Shown one piece after another: positions 28,398-37,865 of a stretch of DNA of 64,000 nucleotides. A model generated the notes under the pieces. It was not told the origin of the DNA, did not search any database, and saw only the letters and a program-made list of their open reading frames with translations. Within the stretch, counting starts at the first letter, position 1. Every line of letters starts with the position of its first letter. Origin of the DNA: Saprospiraceae bacterium (lineage in GTDB: Bacteria; Bacteroidota; Bacteroidia; Chitinophagales; Saprospiraceae); NCBI GenBank assembly GCA_016715985.1, contig JADJXD010000001.1:1-64000 (forward strand), written 5' to 3'. The translations under genes were made by a program, and so were the position numbers.

Positions 28398-29021
28398 TTG
28401 AAAAATATCAAATTCCTGTCCGGTTGGTTTATGCTGACGGTTGTTTTAATTGCAATGGGATGTAAACCAAATGACCAACCACTGCCTTATCTGGGCGAAA
28501 AAATATCCGAAAACGGAAAAGAAATTTATCACAAAATCAGGTCTTACAGTTATCTGAATCAGGATAGTGTAATGATCACATCTGACACATTGAGCAATTT
28601 CGTTTATGTGGCTGACTTCTTCTTTACATCCTGTCCATCTATCTGTCCGAAAGTAATGAAGGAAATGTCCAGAATTTATGAAGCCGTTAAGGACAATCCA
28701 AATGTCAGGTTGGTTTCATTTACAATCGATCCGAAAAGAGATGATGTAAACAGGTTGAAATTGTATGCTGATAATCTGGGAGTTGATCACGAAAAATGGT
28801 TTTTCCTGACGGGCGATAAAGATGAAACATTTGAACTGGCAAATGATTTTTTTGTCATTGCATACGAAGATGCAGAATCGCCGGGTGGATTTGACCATAG
28901 TGGTAAAATAATTCTGGTGGATAAATCCGGCCACGTCAGGTCATTCAGTGAAGGCACAGATCCTGAAAAAACGCAGGGCCTTATCGATGACATCTTCAAA
29001 CTCCTGAAAGAATATGAATAA
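28398..29021 (+). CDS. SCO1/SenC-family copper chaperone, lipoprotein
   Basis: Thioredoxin-fold protein delivering copper to the CuA site of cytochrome oxidase. 207 residues from a TTG start; signal with lipobox IAMGC. The copper motif CPSIC (FFTSCPSICPKVMKEM) and the distal His in GGFDHSGKIILVD are both present, so copper binding is likely. Operon with the flanking lipoprotein and cytochrome c genes (3 nt gap and 8 nt overlap). Confidence 0.9.
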   Translation: MKNIKFLSGWFMLTVVLIAMGCKPNDQPLPYLGEKISENGKEIYHKIRSYSYLNQDSVMITSDTLSNFVYVADFFFTSCPSICPKVMKEMSRIYEAVKDNPNVRLVSFTIDPKRDDVNRLKLYADNLGVDHEKWFFLTGDKDETFELANDFFVIAYEDAESPGGFDHSGKIILVDKSGHVRSFSEGTDPEKTQGLIDDIFKLLKEYE

Positions 29022-29406
29022 GTTCTTATTAAATGTTGTCCTTTTTAGCGCTATATTGATTTCTGCTTGTAATGAAAGTCCTTATATGCAGGGAAAATAC
29101 TTGTATGAACGAAACTGCATGAATTGCCACATGCCTGACGGATCCGGACTTTCTGCCTTGATACCACCCCTTAAAAATTCATTAAAATTAGGTACAGGAT
29201 ATGCTGTTTGTATTATAATCAATGGTAATACAGATACAATATTCAGCAATGACAGTTATCTGGTGAAAGAAATGCCCGCTTTCAAAAATCTGAGCAGTAC
29301 TGAATTAACAAATATCGTCAATTATATAAATCACAGTTTTGCAGTGGATTTCAAAGAATCGAATATCAAAGAAGTTCAGAAAACAATAGAGAATTGTTAT
29401 AATTGA
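29014..29406 (+). CDS. Single-haem cytochrome c, lipoprotein
   Basis: 130 residues, lipobox ISAC (Cys19). Haem-binding motif CMNCH within YERNCMNCHMPDGSGLSALIPPL, distal Met in KEMPAFKNLSSTELTNIVNYI. Class I cytochrome c anchored to the membrane. It overlaps the SCO gene by 8 nt; the pair probably supports a respiratory oxidase or copper enzyme elsewhere. Confidence 0.9.
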   Translation: MNKFLLNVVLFSAILISACNESPYMQGKYLYERNCMNCHMPDGSGLSALIPPLKNSLKLGTGYAVCIIINGNTDTIFSNDSYLVKEMPAFKNLSSTELTNIVNYINHSFAVDFKESNIKEVQKTIENCYN

Positions 29407-29459
29407 AAATGAACTAAAATTATGCGAAATGATTTTTTGTGTGGAAAATAAAATTCATT

Positions 29460-30245
29460 TTATGCTTTTCTAACATCCAGATTCATGTAAGCATTTAATA
29501 GCAACCCGCTGTTGTATTGAAACACATTTTGTCCATTAATCGTCCTCCCGAACTGAAGTATCTGATTAATAAAACCCGCTTCAAATTTCAGACTTTTATT
29601 TATTTTATAACCGAATAACAATCCGATTCTGTTTTGGTCAAACACATTTGCATTTACATTTTTCCCAAAACCAATCAAAATTTCATCAAAAAATGCAAAA
29701 TATGGGCCGTTAGTATGACTTTCAGAACTTTTAAGGGGTATCTGACATCTGAACAGATAACGTAGCCGGTTAGAATAAGGAAATTCATCCTCTTCTGAAA
29801 TTGTATCATTGGAATATCGGCCTATCCATCTTTGTTCCAATATCAGCCGGTGTGTGACCTCAGACTTAGAAATTTTATCATTATAAATGAGTCCCTGAAA
29901 TGATCGGTGTTCCGTGAAATCTTTTCCAAAAACATTTAACGGAAAGTCACCATAAGCATATGTTTCAATATTGGCATAACCCAATCTCAGAACTATTTTG
30001 GGGTTCAACTTGTAATTAACCCCTACCCTAACTAATTGTTGCAGATTATCAGATATGACATTTTCTCTCCGCCACTGAAATTCTGTATGCAAATCCCACT
30101 TGGAATGTATATTGGTGGTGCCGAAAAAGCTATACCATCCAATAGCATTATAGTCGGACAGTCTGTTTTGAGCGGTTAAATAAACTGAGTTTAATACAAG
30201 TGTTACAAAAAATACCGGAAATCTGATTTTAAGGTACAAATTCAT
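29460..30245 (-). CDS. DUF2490-family outer-membrane beta-barrel protein
   Basis: 261 residues, signal peptide ending near LTAQ. Strand pattern of a barrel: WDLHTEFQWRRENVISDNLQ, IVLRLGYANIETYAYGDFP, EHRSFQGLIYN, LILEQRWIGRY, LRYLFRCQIPL, FAFFDEILIGFG, RIGLLFGYKI, FEAGFINQILQFG. Matches DUF2490, a plain barrel family of Bacteroidota of unknown role. Last gene of a seven-gene run. Confidence 0.8.
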   Translation of the reverse strand: MNLYLKIRFPVFFVTLVLNSVYLTAQNRLSDYNAIGWYSFFGTTNIHSKWDLHTEFQWRRENVISDNLQQLVRVGVNYKLNPKIVLRLGYANIETYAYGDFPLNVFGKDFTEHRSFQGLIYNDKISKSEVTHRLILEQRWIGRYSNDTISEEDEFPYSNRLRYLFRCQIPLKSSESHTNGPYFAFFDEILIGFGKNVNANVFDQNRIGLLFGYKINKSLKFEAGFINQILQFGRTINGQNVFQYNSGLLLNAYMNLDVRKA

Positions 30246-30266
30246 TAGAGCTTAAAATATTTAAGT

Positions 30267-31253
30267 TTACAATATAGCTGATTTTGATTTTCTATCAAAA
30301 ATAAATACCAACAAAAAGCCGATAACCATAGAAAGAATTGTTGCGAGAATTTTGGGGCTATCCATCAGATATTCTCCCGGCAAGACGTTTATTTCAGAAA
30401 GTATCTTGACAGATTTGGGGTCAAGACTTTGTAATACGGAAATATCAGCCAGTTCAGTTTTTATTCCTGTGTCTTTATTCAGATAAGCAGTAACATTTCT
30501 CCACGGCCATATTTTATTGAGAGAGCCAATCAAAAAGCCGGTTAGTACCACCAGTGTTGAATATTTGTATTTTTGAAAAAGCCAACTCATTACTCTTGAA
30601 AAACCAGCCATTCCCACCAAACAACCTGCTGCAAAAAACGCAATAATATAAAAATTGTCCAAATTTCTGTGCTGCAAAAAACCTTTTAATGCAGGAATGA
30701 TTATCGTGTACATTCCCATTAACAAAAGCATAAAACTACCTGATATGCCCGGAAGTATCAAGGCACATATCGCTATTACACCACTTAAAAAAATATACAA
30801 CGGAGCTGTACTTCCTTCCGCTGGTGAGAGAACCGTGATTCCATAGGCTATTATAAATCCAACAACAAGCAATATTCCCCTGAAAAAATTCCACTTATCC
30901 ACCTGGCGGGCTATGAACATGGCAGACGCTATAATCAATCCAAAGAAAAAGCCCCAAAGCGGCTCCGGATAATTTCTAATGAAGTAATCTATTGCGAATA
31001 CACCGGCGACAACACCGGCAGCCATACCGATTCCCAAAGACAATAAAAACCATCCGTTGATTTTTTCCCAAACAGATTTAAATTCGCCCTTCAAAACACT
31101 ACCCAATAGCTCAAAATTAAAAGCTTTGATAGAATTCAGGAGTTTCTCATAAATTCCGGTGATAAATGCAATAGTTCCGCCGGATACACCGGGTATCACT
31201 TCTGCTACACCCATAGCACTGCCTTTTAAAACAGTATTAAAATCAATTTTCAT
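30267..31253 (-). CDS. DUF368 membrane protein (polyprenyl-phosphate transporter, PopT-like)
   Basis: 328 residues with about nine membrane helices. The N-terminus KGSAMGVAEVIPGVSGGTIAFITGIYEKLL and the repeat GVIAICALILPGISGSFMLLLMG are the two inverted DUF368 signatures. Members of this family return undecaprenyl-phosphate across the membrane for reuse in wall and surface polymer synthesis. It follows the S1/P1-like gene by 14 nt. Confidence 0.88.
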   Translation of the reverse strand: MKIDFNTVLKGSAMGVAEVIPGVSGGTIAFITGIYEKLLNSIKAFNFELLGSVLKGEFKSVWEKINGWFLLSLGIGMAAGVVAGVFAIDYFIRNYPEPLWGFFFGLIIASAMFIARQVDKWNFFRGILLVVGFIIAYGITVLSPAEGSTAPLYIFLSGVIAICALILPGISGSFMLLLMGMYTIIIPALKGFLQHRNLDNFYIIAFFAAGCLVGMAGFSRVMSWLFQKYKYSTLVVLTGFLIGSLNKIWPWRNVTAYLNKDTGIKTELADISVLQSLDPKSVKILSEINVLPGEYLMDSPKILATILSMVIGFLLVFIFDRKSKSAIL

Positions 31254-31267
31254 TGGTAATCGTTAAT

Positions 31268-32476
31268 TTAATTGTCATGTTGACGGGTCTGAATATTTTT
31301 ATCTTCTTTGATTTCTTCCGGTTTGTATGCGACAAATGTAAGTTTGTCTAATGAAGGTTGCCCTGCATTTACCCACGCTGTGTACCAGAAACTTCCGATG
31401 GCATGGATAGATAACCGCATTTGTTCTTCCACCATGTTTCCTAATGCTTTGCTGTAAGCTTCTGCATATTCCGGACATTGAATTCTGATCGTTTTATTCA
31501 GGCGTTCATCAAAACAGAACTGTCTGTCGCTATCAAACTGCTTGCTGAGTCTTTTCTCAATTATTAACACACTATCCAGATGTCCATGCGCTTTGATAAT
31601 AATATTCCAAATATATTCCCGTGGATTTTCTATATAATCCGCTTTTCCTACGAAAAAATCATATTCCTTTTCTGCAAATAACTCAGGAATCCGGGACTCC
31701 CAGAATGCATGTATTCCCAATTGATCTGTCAACTGTCCATTATAGTTTTTGGTAGTGTGTAACGGGACATGTGCGTCACTGATGTAATGACCGAATTCAG
31801 CAGAATTTCTCAACACTCCGTTCAGGTCTTTATCCGAAAATGATTTTGTAAGTTTGTTCAGCATGGCTTCCAGGTGGTAAGGAACGATGCCATAAGGAGA
31901 AAAATGATCTTCGATAATGATTTCAACAGGCTTTTTCTGAAAATGGGTGGTTCCGAAAAATTCATCAAAATCATAACCACTCAGTTTCCATTCATCTTCA
32001 TAATACATCGGCTTGATGACTTTTTTCCAATACTTTACAAATAAAGTATAATCAGATTCCAACTTAATGTTACCGCGTTCAAATCTGATGGTGTCATTTT
32101 CTATGTTTTTTTTCAGGACGACTGTATCCCCTTTTTCCCTGACTAATTTTACGACACAATGTTTTATGATAGCTTCTTCAAAATCTCTCGGCACTTCCGT
32201 AAATGGAATTTTATCCCAATGATCTATATCAATATAATGCCTGACAGCTTCATGTTTTGTGGCATATCTCCGTTTGTCCGGGTCGATGGCATGTTCGGTT
32301 ATGTATTCAATATTTTTTTTATAAAAGCCAATCATTTCAGTGGGCAAAGTAAAAACAGCCATTCGATTTATTAAGCGATGTCCGTAAAATCCCCAAGCTT
32401 CAGGTTTCAATAGCGTTGCCTGACCAATCAGTAATACCCCAATAAAAAGCAACAGATAATTTTTTTTTAACTTCAT
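31268..32476 (-). CDS. S1/P1-nuclease-like secreted zinc hydrolase
   Basis: 402 residues. The signal ends before WGFYGHRLINRMAVF, so mature Trp1 and His6 correspond to the first zinc ligands of S1/P1 nucleases and zinc phospholipase C. Further ligands are visible: HYIDIDHWDK, FGHYISDAHVPLHTTKNY (His, Asp, His) and GIHAFWESRIPELF (His-x3-Glu, where the family has His-x3-Asp). Probably cleaves nucleic acid or phosphodiesters in the periplasm. In the gldA-to-DUF2490 run. Confidence 0.8.
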   Translation of the reverse strand: MKLKKNYLLLFIGVLLIGQATLLKPEAWGFYGHRLINRMAVFTLPTEMIGFYKKNIEYITEHAIDPDKRRYATKHEAVRHYIDIDHWDKIPFTEVPRDFEEAIIKHCVVKLVREKGDTVVLKKNIENDTIRFERGNIKLESDYTLFVKYWKKVIKPMYYEDEWKLSGYDFDEFFGTTHFQKKPVEIIIEDHFSPYGIVPYHLEAMLNKLTKSFSDKDLNGVLRNSAEFGHYISDAHVPLHTTKNYNGQLTDQLGIHAFWESRIPELFAEKEYDFFVGKADYIENPREYIWNIIIKAHGHLDSVLIIEKRLSKQFDSDRQFCFDERLNKTIRIQCPEYAEAYSKALGNMVEEQMRLSIHAIGSFWYTAWVNAGQPSLDKLTFVAYKPEEIKEDKNIQTRQHDN

Positions 32477-32573
32477 GGTTCAAGGTCTAAAGAAGTGATT
32501 TAAAAGCATGTTGCAAAAAAGTACTATTCTGAAAAACTACCCAGGTAGATATAAAGTTTAATTAGCTCAAAGA

Positions 32574-33590
32574 TTATTCATTTTTTGAAAAGAAGTTCTG
32601 ATATGATGTAAAAAGTCTGGAAAAAACTCTTCTCTGTACTATGTAAAAATCCCCGTTTTCAACCTGAACAAAAAATCTGTCTATTTGATGTGCATCTTCC
32701 ACTTTTCTGGTTTTCTTTTCTTTGATTACAATTTCATCATACGAAAAAAAATCTGCTTTTTGGGAAGTTCCATCGCTTTTGGCCAATTCAATAGTACAGA
32801 ATGGCACCAATCTCAGAATGGAATCTCTGGCTTTATTTTCATTCACTATCGCTTCTGCTGCCAGTCTCTCAAAACCACCCAAATAAGCACTCACTCTTGT
32901 TACATTCAGCGGATCTTTTATTTCAGGAGTTAATGGATCATAAGGTTTTACGGTATAAGTACCTGCTTCTTTTTTAATTTTAAAGGATGCATTGATATCT
33001 TTGTGAAAGAAAATACTGTAAGCTTCAATATCATCACCTTTGACTTCAAATACTGCTTTATCTCTGTAATTTCTCAATGGCTGTTCAAATCTGGAACGCA
33101 ATCCACCCATCATTCCCGGAAGATGCATCGCATATGGCTGTGCAAATCCATCTAATATCATATGTGTACCATCACCGTTTTGAGTGTCTGTTCCGATATA
33201 AAACACTTTTAGTACTTTGTCAGATTTATCGTAGAGTTCCACTTTGATGCCATTCTTTCCGATACTTTCTGCAATAGTTTTGTTGGAAGCTTTAGGAGGT
33301 ATGTATAACATTTTCATTTTTTCAAGTACCACCAACATTGGAATCATTACTGCATCATCTGCCGGATACCGATCGTTGATCCACCATTTTTGATCCTTGC
33401 GGATAAAAGTCAGGGGTTCTTCATTTTTTTGTGCGACAAAGATCTTATAAACATCATTGACACTTTCTACCGTAAACTGGCGATCCGGCATTACTATACC
33501 TTTTTCATTCAGGTCGTGGTCTTTCTTTAAAATGAAAGCAATACCACCTAAAAGCAAAACTAAAACGAATAAAATTATTAATCTTTTCAT
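32574..33590 (-). CDS. DUF4340 domain-containing membrane-anchored protein
   Basis: Start placed at 33590 (MKRLIILFVLVLL), which gives one N-terminal membrane helix; the longer frame to 33689 lies upstream of it. About 338 residues, periplasmic. DUF4340 regions: WWINDRYPADDAVMIPMLVVL, VFYIGTDTQNGDGTHMIL and LRNYRDKAVFEVKGDDI. DUF4340 genes usually sit next to GldG-type genes, as here (49 nt gap). It probably works with the ABC complex. Confidence 0.82.
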   Translation of the reverse strand: MKRLIILFVLVLLLGGIAFILKKDHDLNEKGIVMPDRQFTVESVNDVYKIFVAQKNEEPLTFIRKDQKWWINDRYPADDAVMIPMLVVLEKMKMLYIPPKASNKTIAESIGKNGIKVELYDKSDKVLKVFYIGTDTQNGDGTHMILDGFAQPYAMHLPGMMGGLRSRFEQPLRNYRDKAVFEVKGDDIEAYSIFFHKDINASFKIKKEAGTYTVKPYDPLTPEIKDPLNVTRVSAYLGGFERLAAEAIVNENKARDSILRLVPFCTIELAKSDGTSQKADFFSYDEIVIKEKKTRKVEDAHQIDRFFVQVENGDFYIVQRRVFSRLFTSYQNFFSKNE

Positions 33591-33639
33591 GAAACTATTT
33601 TTTAACTGAATCTTCTGATTATTCAAAAAAAGAAAAAGA

Positions 33640-35352
33640 TCAGCTGATGGTGTATTTTCGTTTCCGAAGAAAATTAAACACAAAACCAAATATAATTAAA
33701 AATATAACAGGTATGCCGATGTTTATAAATTGCCAGAAAGATTTTTCTGATTTTGTCCGCACCGCGTCAAGAAGCCTTAATTTAATTTCTTTGGAACGGC
33801 TTTCAAGAATGTTGTCTTCATCCAGCATATACTCTATGGAATTCAGAATAAAATCCTTATTTCCCTTGTAGTACCTGCGTTCCCATGCATTGTATCCGAT
33901 ATCTTCGGTCTGTCCCGTAGCGTATTTTATCAGATTGGTCATAAACTCAGAATCAGAGACCACTATTTGTTTTGTTGGTACACTTTTTTCTTTAAAAGGT
34001 GTATTCAACTGTTCCAATACGGTTTGAAATTCACCGGTAAGTCTGTTTTTAAAAAACGATTCAAATTCACCTTCTAAAAGTATAGCCAATGGAACATTAC
34101 CCTGATTAAACTTGGCGGGATCTGGTTCTGCTTTTAATATTTCAAAGCTAAGTCTCACAGGAGATAGTTGAACACGTGCATAACGTGAACTCTGTAAAAG
34201 TATAGTCTTATTGACTTTACTTTCTGTCTTAATGGTGTCAATAGTTGATGGAAAAAACATATTGACCCGATCAATATTTTTCACGATAGGATGTTCAGAT
34301 TTGGAAGACACCAAAGGATGATAGATCCAGGGAAACATTCTCGTTTGAAGCTTATCAGAACCCGAATTTACTACTTGAGGTATGGAACTGCTTTCGAGAT
34401 CCAAAACCAGATCAGGCCTGATTCTCACACCATATTTAAAAAGCATTTCATCAAGACCCGTTTCAAACTCAGGAGCCACATAAAATTTATGTTTACTGAT
34501 GCTATCCATGGAGGCATCCATTTTGTCTATCAACCAAATCACTTTGCCACCTCCCATGATATACTGGTCAATCTTAAATTGATTTTTTAGCGGAAATTGA
34601 TTTTTAGGGCCCGCCACAAGGAGTAAATCAACCGTGTTATCCAATTTCAGTAATGTATCCAGATTAACTCTGGAAAAACTGTGGTATTTTCGGATTTCTG
34701 CTTCCAGCCTGAAAGTTTCCCCTTCATTCCACTCTCCGTTTCCTGATGTATAAAATATATTTCTGGGTGTTTCTGCAAGTATTTTCTGAAATGCATTTGC
34801 AAATTTATATTCAAGCAATGAAACTGACTTATTCAGAATTACGTCTTCATCATCACCAGGCATTTGTGATTCAAGCAGATTTACAACAAATTTCCTACGC
34901 TGATAGGTGATCATGGCATATGGAAAAACTGCCTTTTGTACTAATTGTGTTCCGTCTGAATAACTGAGTGCAATTGGAAAAATATTATCCTTCGCCAGCA
35001 ACTCTCTCTTTTGTCCTATTTCTTTAGCTGTCCCGGATGACGGATCTTCAAACTCATATATAATACCGGGATTCACTCTCCTGAATTCAATCAGCATATC
35101 CGATACAGAAGTCTGCAGCCTTTTAAACCCGGCAGGAAATTCGCCATCCAAAAAAACTCTTACGTAAACATTATCATCTGGTTTGGAAATAATATTGAGT
35201 GTACTTTGAGAAATCGTAAATCTCTTATCGTCAGTAAGGTCAATCGAACCATAAAAGTATGAACCAATTACATTTACAATCACGATAATAAATAATATTA
35301 AAAGCCATTGGACTTTGGACTGAATATTTTTATTTCTGTTGTTTTCTTCCAT
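33640..35352 (-). CDS. gldG: Gliding-motility ABC component GldG
   Basis: 570 residues with an N-terminal membrane helix (WLLILFIIVIVNVIGSYFYG), a large periplasmic part with the family start IDLTDDKRFTISQSTLNI, DDNVYVRVFLDGEFPAGFKR and the ABC-type uncharacterised transport domain (GKVIWLIDKMDASMDSI), and a C-terminal helix (FINIGIPVIFLIIFGFVFNFLRKRK). GldG with GldF and GldA forms an ABC complex needed for gliding in Bacteroidota; transported substrate unknown. Starts 2 nt after gldF. Confidence 0.92.
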   Translation of the reverse strand: MEENNRNKNIQSKVQWLLILFIIVIVNVIGSYFYGSIDLTDDKRFTISQSTLNIISKPDDNVYVRVFLDGEFPAGFKRLQTSVSDMLIEFRRVNPGIIYEFEDPSSGTAKEIGQKRELLAKDNIFPIALSYSDGTQLVQKAVFPYAMITYQRRKFVVNLLESQMPGDDEDVILNKSVSLLEYKFANAFQKILAETPRNIFYTSGNGEWNEGETFRLEAEIRKYHSFSRVNLDTLLKLDNTVDLLLVAGPKNQFPLKNQFKIDQYIMGGGKVIWLIDKMDASMDSISKHKFYVAPEFETGLDEMLFKYGVRIRPDLVLDLESSSIPQVVNSGSDKLQTRMFPWIYHPLVSSKSEHPIVKNIDRVNMFFPSTIDTIKTESKVNKTILLQSSRYARVQLSPVRLSFEILKAEPDPAKFNQGNVPLAILLEGEFESFFKNRLTGEFQTVLEQLNTPFKEKSVPTKQIVVSDSEFMTNLIKYATGQTEDIGYNAWERRYYKGNKDFILNSIEYMLDEDNILESRSKEIKLRLLDAVRTKSEKSFWQFINIGIPVIFLIIFGFVFNFLRKRKYTIS

Positions 35353-35354
35353 TA

Positions 35355-36083
35355 TTACTGACGTTTATCCATAACGGTATGTGTAGAAATAAGGAAAACA
35401 GCAATTACCGAAATAAAATATATAATGTCTCTGCTATCGACTACCCCTTTACTGATAGAAGAGTAATGGTAATTGATACCTATTTTCTGAATCAATAGAT
35501 CCAATTTTGCAGTAAAAACGGGCATTTTGGCAATGTATGAAAATGACCAATGAACAATAAAGCACAAAAAAGCACCTGCGATAAAAGCCACAATCTGGTT
35601 ATTTGTCAGTGATGATGCAAAAAGACCGATGGCTACAAAGGATGCAGAAAGAAAAAACAATCCAATATAAGAACCTAAAATAGCTCCCGAATCGAGATTT
35701 CCCGGAGGAGCTCCCAATTGATAGATCGTAAAATAATATAAAGCAGTAGGTAATAATGCAAAAAGTACCAATGCCAGTCCGGCAAAATATTTACCCAATA
35801 CGATGTCTGTTATAGTAAGCGGTTTGGTATATAAAAACTCAATAGTGCCTTTTTGTTTTTCTTCGGCAAAACTACGCATAGTGATTGCCGGTATCAGGAA
35901 AAGAAAAACCAAAGGTGCAATGGAAAAAAGCTGATCCATCACTGCAAAATTATATTCCAGGACACTGGTATCAGAAAAAACCCACATAAACATTCCGATC
36001 ATCAACAGGAATACACCCACCACTACATATGCTATCAGTGAGCTGAAAAATGAATTTATTTCTTTTAAAAAAATACTAAACAT
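35355..36083 (-). CDS. gldF: Gliding-motility ABC permease GldF
   Basis: 242 residues, six membrane helices. The N-terminus FLKEINSFFSSLIAYVVVGVF and the segment MRSFAEEKQKGTIEFLYTKPLTITDIVLGKY are characteristic of ABC-2-type GldF permeases. Start overlaps the end of gldA by 8 nt, so the pair is translationally coupled. Confidence 0.93.
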   Translation of the reverse strand: MFSIFLKEINSFFSSLIAYVVVGVFLLMIGMFMWVFSDTSVLEYNFAVMDQLFSIAPLVFLFLIPAITMRSFAEEKQKGTIEFLYTKPLTITDIVLGKYFAGLALVLFALLPTALYYFTIYQLGAPPGNLDSGAILGSYIGLFFLSASFVAIGLFASSLTNNQIVAFIAGAFLCFIVHWSFSYIAKMPVFTAKLDLLIQKIGINYHYSSISKGVVDSRDIIYFISVIAVFLISTHTVMDKRQ

Positions 36084-36996
36084 CGGCAGTTTTACCAGTT
36101 AATTGTCTGAAAATGCTTTCAATGTTTTGTTGAACTTTCACCATCTCAATGATAGTAAGGCCTTGGGATACTGCGGTTCTGAAAATTTCAGGGCGAATAT
36201 CTGATTTCATTTCAGATTGAAATTCGTAAACATCCCCATTTTTTTCAATAGATATCAGCCCGGGAATCTGTCTGAATGGTTGTTCATTGATTTTTACTTC
36301 AGCAAATACGACATTCACCATTTGATTTCCAGCCATACGGTTTTGAAGTTTTTCTATCGGATCATCTGCTACCAGTACTCCATTATTGATAATGATAACA
36401 CGATCACACAATGACTGTACCTCCTGCATCACATGAGACGAAAAAATAACTGTTTTTTCTTTTCCCAATGTACGAATCAATTGTCGGATATCTGCCAATT
36501 GATTCATGTCCAATCCGGATGTTGGCTCATCCAAAATCAGAACTTCAGGATCGTGTAATATCGCTTGTGCAAGCCCTACCCTTTGTCTGTATCCTTTTGA
36601 TAAAGTCCCGATGATTTTGTTCATCTCTTTTGTCAGCCCTGTCATCTCTACGACTTCTGAGATCCGTTTTTGCTTGTCCTGAATCCTGTGGATACTTGCG
36701 ACAAAAGCCAGATATTCCATTACGTACATCTCTTCATAAAGCGGATTATGTTCCGGCAGGTAACCGATCTTTTTCCTTACGTTTAATGAATGTGCAGAAA
36801 TATCAAACCCACAAACCTGCGCAGAACCATAAGTTGGTTCAAGGTATCCGCAAATCATTTTCATGGTTGTTGTTTTTCCGGCACCATTCGGGCCCAAAAA
36901 TCCCAAAATCTGGCCGGGCTTTGCTTCAAAAGAAATATTATCTACAGCTTTCTGCTCTCCAAAATGTTTTGATAAATGCGAAACGACAATTGACAT
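36076..36996 (-). CDS. gldA: Gliding-motility ABC ATPase GldA
   Basis: 306 residues. Walker A GPNGAGKTT (about residue 35), ABC signature LSKGYRQRVGLAQAI, Walker B ILDEPTSGLD and the H-loop FSSHVMQEV are all intact. The C-terminal 85 residues (NQMVNVVFAEVKINEQPF) are the usual GldA extension. First gene of the run 36996-29460; its upstream gap of 277 nt to the divergent LysM gene contains promoters for both. Confidence 0.93.
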   Translation of the reverse strand: MSIVVSHLSKHFGEQKAVDNISFEAKPGQILGFLGPNGAGKTTTMKMICGYLEPTYGSAQVCGFDISAHSLNVRKKIGYLPEHNPLYEEMYVMEYLAFVASIHRIQDKQKRISEVVEMTGLTKEMNKIIGTLSKGYRQRVGLAQAILHDPEVLILDEPTSGLDMNQLADIRQLIRTLGKEKTVIFSSHVMQEVQSLCDRVIIINNGVLVADDPIEKLQNRMAGNQMVNVVFAEVKINEQPFRQIPGLISIEKNGDVYEFQSEMKSDIRPEIFRTAVSQGLTIIEMVKVQQNIESIFRQLTGKTADV

Positions 36997-37168
36997 ATTT
37001 ATGAATTTAATATATATGTTTAAAACGAGTGCAAAAGTACATTTTTAAAAAACAATTGTCGCTTAAAAAAAGCTTAAATGTTGGTACAAAGTCTTCAGGA
37101 CAACAGTTGAATCATCTATAAATGTAAAGTTTACATAAAATTGACTAAAATATAAGAAAGACATTTTG

Positions 37169-37198
37169 TTGAAAATTTAAATAATTTTCTTATTTTTG
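37169..37198 (+). promoter_or_regulatory. Bacteroidota-type promoter for the BON/LysM gene
   Basis: TTG at 37169-37171, a 19-base spacer and TATTTTTG (TAnnTTTG type) at 37191-37198. This matches the known -33/-7 primary sigma-factor consensus of the phylum in both boxes and spacing. Transcription should start near 37204, leaving a leader of about 70 nt before the ATG at 37274. Confidence 0.7.
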
Positions 37199-37273
37199 TG
37201 TGACAATCTGAGTAAAATCAGTCATATCAATTGAAGAACCAATATTGGTTGTAATTATTAAAACTAAATTAAA

Positions 37274-37777
37274 ATGGGACTATTTTCATTTCTTAAGTCA
37301 GCAGGTGCAAAATTATTAGACAAAAAAGCAGAAGAGAATACTGCTGAAGCAAAAACTGCTGCTCCAACTGTGTTGGAAGCTTTACAGGAATCAACCAGAA
37401 AAAGCAAAATTTCTTTGATGGAAGCGGCTGTCAGAAGTTCAGGACTTCCTGTTGAAAACCTTTCAATTGACTTTCAGGATGACACAGTGACAGTGTATGG
37501 TCAGGTAGAAACAACTACAGCCAAAGAAAAGGTGATACTTATTCTTGGAAATATAGAAGGTGTAGCTTCTGTAGATGATCGTCTTTCTGTTGTTACTCCG
37601 GAACCTGAATCTGTATTCTACGAAGTTAAAAAAGGTGATACATTATCAAAAATCGCTAAAGAACACTATGGTGATATGATGAAGTACAATATTATTTTCG
37701 AAGCTAATAAACCAATGTTGACTTCTGCTGACTTGATTTATCCAGGCCAGGTATTGAGAATTCCTGCATTGAAGTAA
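37274..37777 (+). CDS. BON-LysM peptidoglycan-binding protein (Kbp/YgaU-like)
   Basis: 167 residues without signal peptide. BON domain at about residues 45-105 (ENLSIDFQDDTVTVYGQVE, GNIEGVASVDDRLSVV) and LysM domain at about 113-166 (YEVKKGDTLSKIAKEHYG ... LIYPGQVLRIPALK). Same domain order and size as E. coli Kbp/YgaU, which binds potassium ions in the cytoplasm. A good promoter precedes and a perfect hairpin terminator follows, so it is monocistronic. Confidence 0.9.
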   Translation: MGLFSFLKSAGAKLLDKKAEENTAEAKTAAPTVLEALQESTRKSKISLMEAAVRSSGLPVENLSIDFQDDTVTVYGQVETTTAKEKVILILGNIEGVASVDDRLSVVTPEPESVFYEVKKGDTLSKIAKEHYGDMMKYNIIFEANKPMLTSADLIYPGQVLRIPALK

Positions 37778-37816
37778 TGTTATAAGTAATTGAGCATTTC
37801 TGCTTAATTAATCTTT

Positions 37817-37850
37817 AAAAGCCTGTTTCACTTTTTGGAAACAGGCTTTT
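37817..37850. terminator. Bidirectional rho-independent terminator
   Basis: AAAAGCCTGTTTC (37817-37829) pairs perfectly over 13 bases with GAAACAGGCTTTT (37838-37850), with an 8-base loop; T-runs occur on both strands. It lies between the convergent BON/LysM gene and amylase gene and serves both. Confidence 0.9.
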
Positions 37851-37865
37851 TTATTTGAATCTTTA

